Positions 9,376 through 13,568 of a stretch of DNA of 13,568 bases are shown here, one piece after another. The DNA lies in the NCBI GenBank assembly GCA_027596195.1, contig JADGJG010000716.1, forward strand, positions 1-13,568, written 5' to 3'. How positions within the stretch are numbered: position 1 is the stretch's first letter; every line of letters starts with the position of its first letter. The DNA comes from Podochytrium sp. JEL0797. Taxonomy: Eukaryota > Chytridiomycota > Chytridiomycetes > Chytridiales > Chytriomycetaceae. The notes beneath the pieces are model-generated. The model was not told the origin of the DNA. It did no database searches and saw only the letters and a program-made list of their open reading frames with translations. The position numbers were made by a program, and so were the translations under genes.

Positions 9376-9873
9376 ATGTTGCTGTCAAATCTTGTGCTCA
9401 CACTTCCTTGCCTCGCGTCTCAAATCATCCGATACAAGCTCTCGACAGGAACCAAGCTCATCTCAACCATCACCGCTCACAACAAATGTCTGGATATATC
9501 CGATTGTTATTCGGCCGCCCTCGTGACCCTCGAAGTCGGCACCGCACCCCCCAATCACCATTTCGCCATTTTCGATGCCCGAGCATGCACGGGGCGATAT
9601 TTCTTCCTAGCAGCGAACGAAACTGCCGGAATGAATCAAGTGGGATACTTTGCTGTCTCTTCCTTTGCGATCGTGGACATTTCAACGTCAAAAACCGCCC
9701 ACGCTTCGGACGGAGGAAATGCGGTCACATCCCTGGTGTTTGAAAGTGCCAAATGCGACTCGTTTGGGATTTTGTCGTATCGAAATGTGTGCAGACGGCG
9801 GGACGTCCACTGCTTGGCGGGATGTTGTTCGGATCAAACGGTCCATAAACCAGACATGATGAGACTTCAATAA
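9376..9873 (+). CDS. Small secreted Cys-containing protein, family not recognised
   Basis: 165 residues from an ATG in a favourable A-rich context (CAAAAATGT). The first 15 residues (MLLSNLVLTLPCLAS) form a compact hydrophobic signal peptide with likely cleavage after Ala-Ser. The mature part holds about eight Cys, including Cys38, Cys44, one in ARACTG and a C-terminal group ending in GCC, which suggests disulphides in an extracellular domain. No membrane segment follows the signal. The stop TAA lies inside an AATAAA (9869-9874), so stop and poly(A) signal overlap. From codon 80 on, the gene is duplicated without change at 11578-11837. The same frame continues open for 59 codons after the stop. 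No known domain is recognised; a small secreted effector or wall-associated protein is only a guess. Confidence 0.7.
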   Translation: MLLSNLVLTLPCLASQIIRYKLSTGTKLISTITAHNKCLDISDCYSAALVTLEVGTAPPNHHFAIFDARACTGRYFFLAANETAGMNQVGYFAVSSFAIVDISTSKTAHASDGGNAVTSLVFESAKCDSFGILSYRNVCRRRDVHCLAGCCSDQTVHKPDMMRLQ

Positions 9874-10332
9874 ATACCCATTCACTTGAGCACACGGTTT
9901 TTCAAACCCTCGAGCACCAGGGAAGACTATTTGGACCACTGCGCGTTTCGCAAACTCATGCGCGTTCAGCTCAAAAACACAACCTCGCGTCACAACCGAT
10001 CGAGAATCATCCCAGATACAAGCTTCAACACATATTCCCATCTTTCCCCGTAGCGAACCGCCGCGTGCGCGAAAGTTGCTCCAAATGTTCAGTCACGCCT
10101 TCAATTATCCCGACAATTTTCGGCCGCTCTCGCGTCCAATTCTAACGCTTCCCCTGTCACAACGCGTGGAAACGCGGATGTGGCGGCACGTCTTTGAGGC
10201 ACAACGACGCCCGTGAATCGAATACACTGCCTCCACCATCCTTCCCACACCAACGGAAGTATACAACCACACCCACCGTTTCGCAGTATCTTCCCTTTTT
10301 CTATCCCAACAAATATCTTGAATAATTTCCAT
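9874..10332. other. GC-richer spacer without a supported gene
   Basis: Three long frames are open here: the frame of the preceding gene past its stop (9874-10050), a second plus frame (about 9890 to TGA 10214, only late ATG 10085), and a minus frame (10041-9688). Their overlap suggests base composition rather than three genes. A weak 43-base GTAGCG...CAG segment at 10049-10091 would join the first two plus frames in phase, which is suggestive but below normal splice quality. The stretch is repeated at 11838-12295. Confidence 0.4.
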
Positions 10333-10677
10333 ATGCCCCCTGCAACACCCTCAAACCCAGCTGCATGGCCAGTTGCTGTGATTGCTAGCGAGAGTATATG
10401 GAGGGAACGATTAAATCTTGGAAGGACAAGACATTGGCGAATAAAAGATGCGAGAAGAGGGTGGGTTGAGCACGCGAAATCATTTGAGATTGCTTTCGTC
10501 AGTCACCCCATAAATGCATTATTAGGAAATTGTGAGGAAAGAGTGTCGGCCCCCTACAAAAAAAGAAAGAAAATTGGGAGCCCCCGGCATTCGGCAAACT
10601 CAGATTGGTTTGAAGTCACCGTGGAAAGAAAGATTTTTTCGACAGATAAAAACTTATCATGTTTAATAAACCCGTAG
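10333..10677 (+). CDS. Doubtful 114-residue reading frame, unit 1
   Basis: ATG to TAG, with a mixed basic composition (many Arg, Lys and Trp) and no signal peptide or recognisable domain. An AATAAA (10668-10673) overlaps its end. Unit 2 keeps the frame open with three substitutions, two of which change the residue, so the duplicate gives no evidence of constraint. A 1-base indel just upstream shows that any longer N-terminal extension is not conserved. It lies head-on to, and may overlap the 3' UTR of, the minus-strand Gly-rich gene. Confidence 0.22.
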   Translation: MPPATPSNPAAWPVAVIASESIWRERLNLGRTRHWRIKDARRGWVEHAKSFEIAFVSHPINALLGNCEERVSAPYKKRKKIGSPRHSANSDWFEVTVERKIFSTDKNLSCLINP

Positions 10678-10740
10678 AAGATTAAGATACCGGAAGCAGG
10701 AAAGAATAAACTGAAATTCAGGGCTGGAGAAAACATGGAA

Positions 10741-11234
10741 CTACCATGCATATGGGGCTGGCGCGGCAACTGCTGGTGGGTTCGCAGGTTGATATGGAGC
10801 TGGAGCTGGGGGGGCAACTGCTGGGGGAGCCGCGGGTTGCCATGGCGCAGCGGGAGCAACTGGTGCAGCGGGGGCATTCCAAGGGTCCGAAGCTGGTGCA
10901 GCAGGAATGGGAGGAGCTGGCTCAAAAATTCCTCCATAACTATACCACCTGGGCCGCCCTTGCGACCGCCACCACCACCGCCTCCATTACCGCCACCATC
11001 ATCGCCCTTATGACCACCACCACCATGACCGCCGCCATTATCACCACCCCCTCCTCCATGACTGCCTCCATTACCACCACTCCCTCCTCTGTAACTTGCA
11101 CCACCACCACCACCCCCTCCATTGCCGCCGCCACCCCCTCCTCCGTAACTTGCACCACCACCGCCTCCATAATTGCTGCCAGTAGCCAGAATCGTCTGGG
11201 CAGTCAGAAGCGAGAGAATGATGAATATCTTCAT
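10741..11234 (-). CDS. Small secreted Gly-rich / Pro-Ala-rich protein, copy 1
   Basis: The ATG at 11234 opens a clear signal peptide (MKIFIILSLLTAQTILATG) followed by about 60 residues of Gly runs broken by Ser-Tyr, Asn, His and Lys-Gly-Asp. Without splicing the frame runs on into a Leu/His/Gln-rich tail. One frame over, the same DNA reads as a clean Pro/Ala-rich domain (PAPPIPAAPASDPWN, later PAVAAPAPYAW) ending at TAG 10741-10743. A 74-bp intron (10990-10917, donor GTAATG, acceptor GCCAG) would join the two in phase, giving 139 residues; other GGT donors in the Gly stretch would also work. Without an intron the gene would carry an old frameshift shared by both copies. The composition resembles structural wall or extracellular matrix proteins, but no family is recognised. 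TATA-like bases lie about 60 bp upstream. Confidence 0.65.
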
Positions 11235-11289
11235 TTTTGTGTTGAATTGAAGCGAATTGAAGCAGAATTGGAAGAGGGGATTGAACCCG

Positions 11290-11299
11290 TTAAATATAA
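11290..11299 (-). promoter_or_regulatory. TATA-like element of Gly-rich gene copy 1
   Basis: Read on the minus strand this is TTATATTTAA, about 56 bases before the ATG at 11234. The same element precedes copy 2 at 13279-13288. Position and sequence fit a TATA box; usage is inferred. Confidence 0.45.
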
Positions 11300-11300
11300 C

Positions 11301-11316
11301 TTTTCTAATTAGAAAA
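11301..11316. repeat. 16-bp perfect palindrome upstream of Gly-rich copy 1
   Basis: TTTTCTAATTAGAAAA is self-complementary throughout and lies directly upstream of the TATA-like element. It recurs unchanged at 13290-13305 in unit 2. It could be a binding site for a dimeric factor. Confidence 0.6.
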
Positions 11317-11469
11317 TCAAAATAATGAGATAGATTATTCCACTTTGCCAAGTCTAAAAATGTGATCTATTGGGAATAATATTCCCAATCTCATCATTAG
11401 TTTGGTTTTGCCAAGTCCAAAACTGTCCTTTTTTTCCATAATATTTCGTAATCTCATTATTTTGATTTT
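11313..11469. repeat. 19-bp inverted repeat around 119 bp, unit 1
   Basis: AAAATCAAAATAATGAGAT at 11313-11331 is the exact reverse complement of 11451-11469. The spacer contains the shorter palindrome at 11370-11388 (TTGGGAAT, three bases, ATTCCCAA). The arrangement recurs in unit 2 (13302-13320 and 13441-13459). It may be a relic of a small inverted-repeat element or a structured regulatory region. Confidence 0.7.
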
Positions 11470-11515
11470 GCTAAGTCCAAAAAGCAACTCTATGCAAATA
11501 ATATTTCGTATTACC
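11336..11515. repeat. Three diverged repeats of about 60 bp, unit 1
   Basis: TTTGCCAAGTC/TTTGCTAAGTC begins at 11344, 11407 and 11467 (steps 63 and 60). Each copy is followed by an A run, a variable middle, AATAATATT and a C/G-poor tail. The block lies upstream of the minus-strand Gly-rich gene and just before the second duplication unit. The matching block in unit 2 starts at 13334, 13397 and 13457. Confidence 0.7.
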
Positions 11516-11577
11516 TCTTTAAAAGGGGAATTCACTAACCTCGCAAAATTAGCGCAACGTAAAATATTTCCTTCTCC

Positions 11578-11837
11578 CGAACGAAACTGCCGGAATGAAT
11601 CAAGTGGGATACTTTGCTGTCTCTTCCTTTGCGATCGTGGACATTTCAACGTCAAAAACCGCCCACGCTTCGGACGGAGGAAATGCGGTCACATCCCTGG
11701 TGTTTGAAAGTGCCAAATGCGACTCGTTTGGGATTTTGTCGTATCGAAATGTGTGCAGACGGCGGGACGTCCACTGCTTGGCGGGATGTTGTTCGGATCA
11801 AACGGTCCATAAACCAGACATGATGAGACTTCAATAA
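11578..11837 (+). pseudogene. 5'-truncated copy of the secreted Cys-containing gene
   Basis: Contains codons 80-165 of the gene at 9376-9873 without a single difference, but the signal peptide, N-terminal half and promoter are replaced by the AT-rich block of the preceding unit. Upstream the frame is open only to a TAG at 11550-11552 and has no ATG. The first Met is internal (11595), giving 80 residues with no signal. It is therefore a duplication by-product rather than a working secreted protein, unless a fused upstream exon exists. The AATAAA overlapping the stop is retained. Confidence 0.75.
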
Positions 11838-12295
11838 ATACCCATTCACTTGAGCACACGGTTTTTCAAACCCTCGAGCACCAGGGAAGACTATTTGGAC
11901 CACTGCGCGTTTCGCAAACTCATGCGCGTTCAGCTCAAAAACACAACCTCGCGTCACAACCGATCGAGAATCATCCCAGATACAAGCTTCAACACATATT
12001 CCCATCTTTCCCCGTAGCGAACCGCCGCGTGCGCGAAAGTTGCTCCAAATGTTCAGTCACGCCTTCAATTATCCCGACAATTTTCGGCCGCTCTCGCGTC
12101 CAATTCTAACGCTTCCCCTGTCACAACGCGTGGAAACGCGGATGTGGCGGCACGTCTTTGAGGCACAACGACGCCTGTGAATCGAATACACTGCCTCCAC
12201 CATCATTCCAACACCAACGGAAGTATGCAACCACACCCACTGTTTCGCAGTATCTTCCCTTTTCTATCCCAACAAATATCTTGAATAATTTCCAC
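11838..12295. other. Second copy of the GC-richer spacer
   Basis: Repeats 9874-10332. It is identical to unit 1 up to about 12174, then about 2-4% divergent with a 1-base deletion in a T run near 12261. No supported gene, for the reasons given for the first copy. Confidence 0.4.
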
Positions 12296-12640
12296 ATGCC
12301 CCCTGCAACACCCTCAAACCCAGCTGCATGGCCAGTTGCTGTGATTGCTAGTGAGAATATATGGAGGGAACGATTAAATCTTGGAAGGACAAGATATTGG
12401 CGAATAAAAGATGCGAGAAGAGGGTGGGTTGAGCACGCGAAATCATTTGAGATTGCTTTCGTCAGTCACCCCATAAATGCATTATTAGGAAATTGTGAGG
12501 AAAGAGTGTCGGCCCCCTACAAAAAAAGAAAGAAAATTGGGAGCCCCCGGCATTCGGCAAACTCAGATTGGTTTGAAGTCACCGTGGAAAGAAAGATTTT
12601 TTCGACAGATAAAAACTTATCATGTTTAATAAACCCGTAG
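12296..12640 (+). CDS. Doubtful 114-residue reading frame, unit 2
   Basis: Counterpart of 10333-10677, same length, with one silent and two replacing substitutions (Ser to Asn, His to Tyr). It has the same overlap of AATAAA with its end and lacks a signal peptide or known domain. Nothing beyond the open frame supports translation. Confidence 0.22.
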   Translation: MPPATPSNPAAWPVAVIASENIWRERLNLGRTRYWRIKDARRGWVEHAKSFEIAFVSHPINALLGNCEERVSAPYKKRKKIGSPRHSANSDWFEVTVERKIFSTDKNLSCLINP

Positions 12641-12703
12641 AAGATTAAGATACCGGAAGCAGCAAAGAATAAACTGAAATTCAGGGCTGGAGAAAATATG
12701 GAA

Positions 12704-13233
12704 CTACCATGCATATGGGGCTGGCGCGGCAACTGCTGGTGGGTTCGCAGGTTGATATGGAGCACGAGCTGGGGGGGCAACTGCTGGGGGAGCCGCGGGT
12801 TGCCATGGCGCAGCGGGAGCAACTGGTGCAGCGGGGGCATTCCAAGGGTCCGAAGCTGGTGCAGCAGGACTGGGAGGAGCTGGCTCAAAAATTCCTCCAT
12901 AACTATACCACCTGGGCCGCCCTTGCGACCGCCACCACCACCGCCTCCATTACCGCCACCATCATCGCCCTTATGACCACCACCACCATGACCGCCGCCA
13001 TTATCACCACCCCCTCCTCCGTAACTTGCACCACCACCGCCGCCACCCCCTCCTCCATGACTGCCTCCATTACCACCACTCCCTCCTCCGTAACTTGCAC
13101 CACCACCACCACCCCCTCCATTGCCGCCGCCACCCCCTCCTCCGGAACTTGCACCACCACCGCCTCCATAATTGCTGCCGGTAGCCAGAATCGTCTGGGC
13201 AGTCAGAAGCGAGAGAATGATGAATATCTTCAT
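12704..13233 (-). CDS. Small secreted Gly-rich / Pro-Ala-rich protein, copy 2
   Basis: Copy of the gene at 10741-11234 with the same signal peptide. The Gly-rich part is longer by 12 residues because of a 36-bp in-frame insertion that repeats a Gly-run/Ala-Ser-Tyr module. Tyr to Ser and Arg to Gly changes occur in the Ala-Ser-Tyr modules. The same candidate intron (12953-12880, 74 bp) leads into the Pro/Ala-rich C-terminal domain ending at TAG 12704-12706, giving 151 residues. The TATA-like element is kept at 13279-13288. Both copies have intact frames and promoters, so both could be expressed; products would differ mainly in the length of the Gly domain. Confidence 0.65.
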
Positions 13234-13278
13234 TTTTGTGTTGAATTGAAGCAGAATTGGAAAAGGGGATTGAACCCG

Positions 13279-13288
13279 TTAAATATAA
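13279..13288 (-). promoter_or_regulatory. TATA-like element of Gly-rich gene copy 2
   Basis: Same TTATATTTAA (minus strand) as in unit 1, about 46 bases before the ATG at 13233. The distance is 10 bases shorter because of a deletion in the leader of copy 2. Confidence 0.45.
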
Positions 13289-13289
13289 C

Positions 13290-13524
13290 TTTTCTAATTA
13301 GAAAATCAAAATAATGAGATAGATTATTTCGACTTTGCCAAGTCGAAAAATGTGACCTATTGGGAATAATATTCCCAATCTCATCATTAGTTTGGTTTTG
13401 CCAAGTCCAAAACTGTCCTTTATTTCCATAATATTTCGTTATCTCATTATTTTGATTTTGCTAAGTCCAAAAAGCAACTCTATGCAAATAATATTTCGTA
13501 TTACCTCTTTAAAAGGGGAATTCA
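13290..13524. repeat. AT-rich block with palindromes and 60-bp repeats, unit 2
   Basis: Holds the 16-bp palindrome (13290-13305), the 19-bp inverted repeat (13302-13320 and 13441-13459), the TTGGGAAT/ATTCCCAA palindrome (13360-13378) and three about 60-bp repeats (starting 13334, 13397, 13457). In this copy TTCGACTT-TGCC-AAGTCGAA (13328-13347) forms a perfect 8-bp stem, which is imperfect in unit 1. Confidence 0.7.
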
Positions 13525-13568
13525 CTAACCTCGCAAAATTAGCGCAACGTAAAATATTTCCTTCTCCC

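Larger units (their letters stand above)
9614..11577. repeat. Tandem duplication, unit 1 (1,964 bp)
   Basis: The sequence from CGAACGAAACTGCC at 9614 recurs directly at 11578. Unit 1 contains the 3' half of the Cys-containing gene, the GC-richer spacer, the doubtful plus-strand frame, the Gly-rich gene and its AT-rich upstream block. The first 597 bp appear identical to unit 2; the remainder differs by about 25 substitutions plus indels (read by eye). Confidence 0.95.
11578..13567. repeat. Tandem duplication, unit 2 (1,990 bp)
   Basis: Direct copy of 9614-11577. The 26-bp length difference is accounted for by a 36-bp insertion in the Gly-rich gene, a 10-bp loss just upstream of it, and a 1-bp loss and a 1-bp gain elsewhere. 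The final bases of the window (TTCCTTCTCCC) correspond to the last bases before unit 2, so the window stops at the start of what would be unit 3 or the right flank. Confidence 0.95.

Noticed and set aside
9688..10041. 117-codon minus-strand frame over the 3' end of the Cys-containing gene (repeated at 11652-12005)
   Set aside because: It overlaps the plus-strand secreted gene, has no domain or signal, and lies in a GC-richer stretch where several frames are open at once.
10746..11312. Plus-strand Thr-rich frames over the Gly-rich genes (also 12709-13314)
   Set aside because: They are the complement of Gly codons (ACC and GCC runs) of a minus-strand gene with a clear signal peptide and TATA-like element.

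Overview
The window looks like nuclear DNA from a compact eukaryote, most likely an early-diverging (chytrid-like) fungus. The evidence is short GT-AG introns (about 47-86 bp) with CTAAC/CTAAT-like branch motifs, AT-rich spacers, AATAAA signals, a Ser/Thr-rich surface protein with a GPI-type tail, and single-copy eukaryotic housekeeping families (fumarylacetoacetase, METTL21-type lysine methyltransferase). The fungal assignment is inference; no rRNA or tRNA gene is visible to test it.

Layout. 1-277: apparent 3' end of an unidentified plus-strand gene with one intron. 278-901: no supported gene; a hairpin and a minus-strand polyadenylation signal. 902-6505 (minus): one eight-exon gene for a secreted, Ser-rich, probably GPI-anchored protein of about 1,716 residues. 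It has two homologous Cys-bearing domains, a set of duplicated Ser-rich exons, and a large last exon holding a 105-bp (35-residue) Ser/Lys tandem repeat. All seven introns join in phase without a stop. 6506-6874: divergent promoter region. 6875-8345 (plus): a fumarylacetoacetase (tyrosine catabolism) locus with recognisable introns and active-site motifs but several frameshifts and an in-frame stop, so a pseudogene as read. 8461-9147 (plus): an intact VCPKMT/METTL21D-like protein-lysine methyltransferase. 9376-9873 (plus): a small secreted Cys-containing protein.

9614-13568: a direct tandem duplication of about 1.96-1.99 kb. Each unit carries the 3' half of the Cys-containing gene, a GC-richer spacer, a doubtful 114-codon reading frame, a minus-strand gene for a small secreted Gly-rich then Pro/Ala-rich protein (139 and 151 residues if one 74-bp intron is removed), and an AT-rich block with palindromes and about 60-bp repeats. 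The second unit holds only a 5'-truncated copy of the Cys-containing gene. The window ends exactly where the second unit ends, so more copies may follow, or this is where an assembly stopped.

The window therefore mixes a housekeeping pair (one member broken) with fast-evolving genes for extracellular proteins. The latter are shaped by duplication at three scales: 35-residue repeats, whole exons with their introns, and a 2-kb gene block. No operon-like arrangement or pathway linking them is visible; the common theme is the cell surface or secretome.
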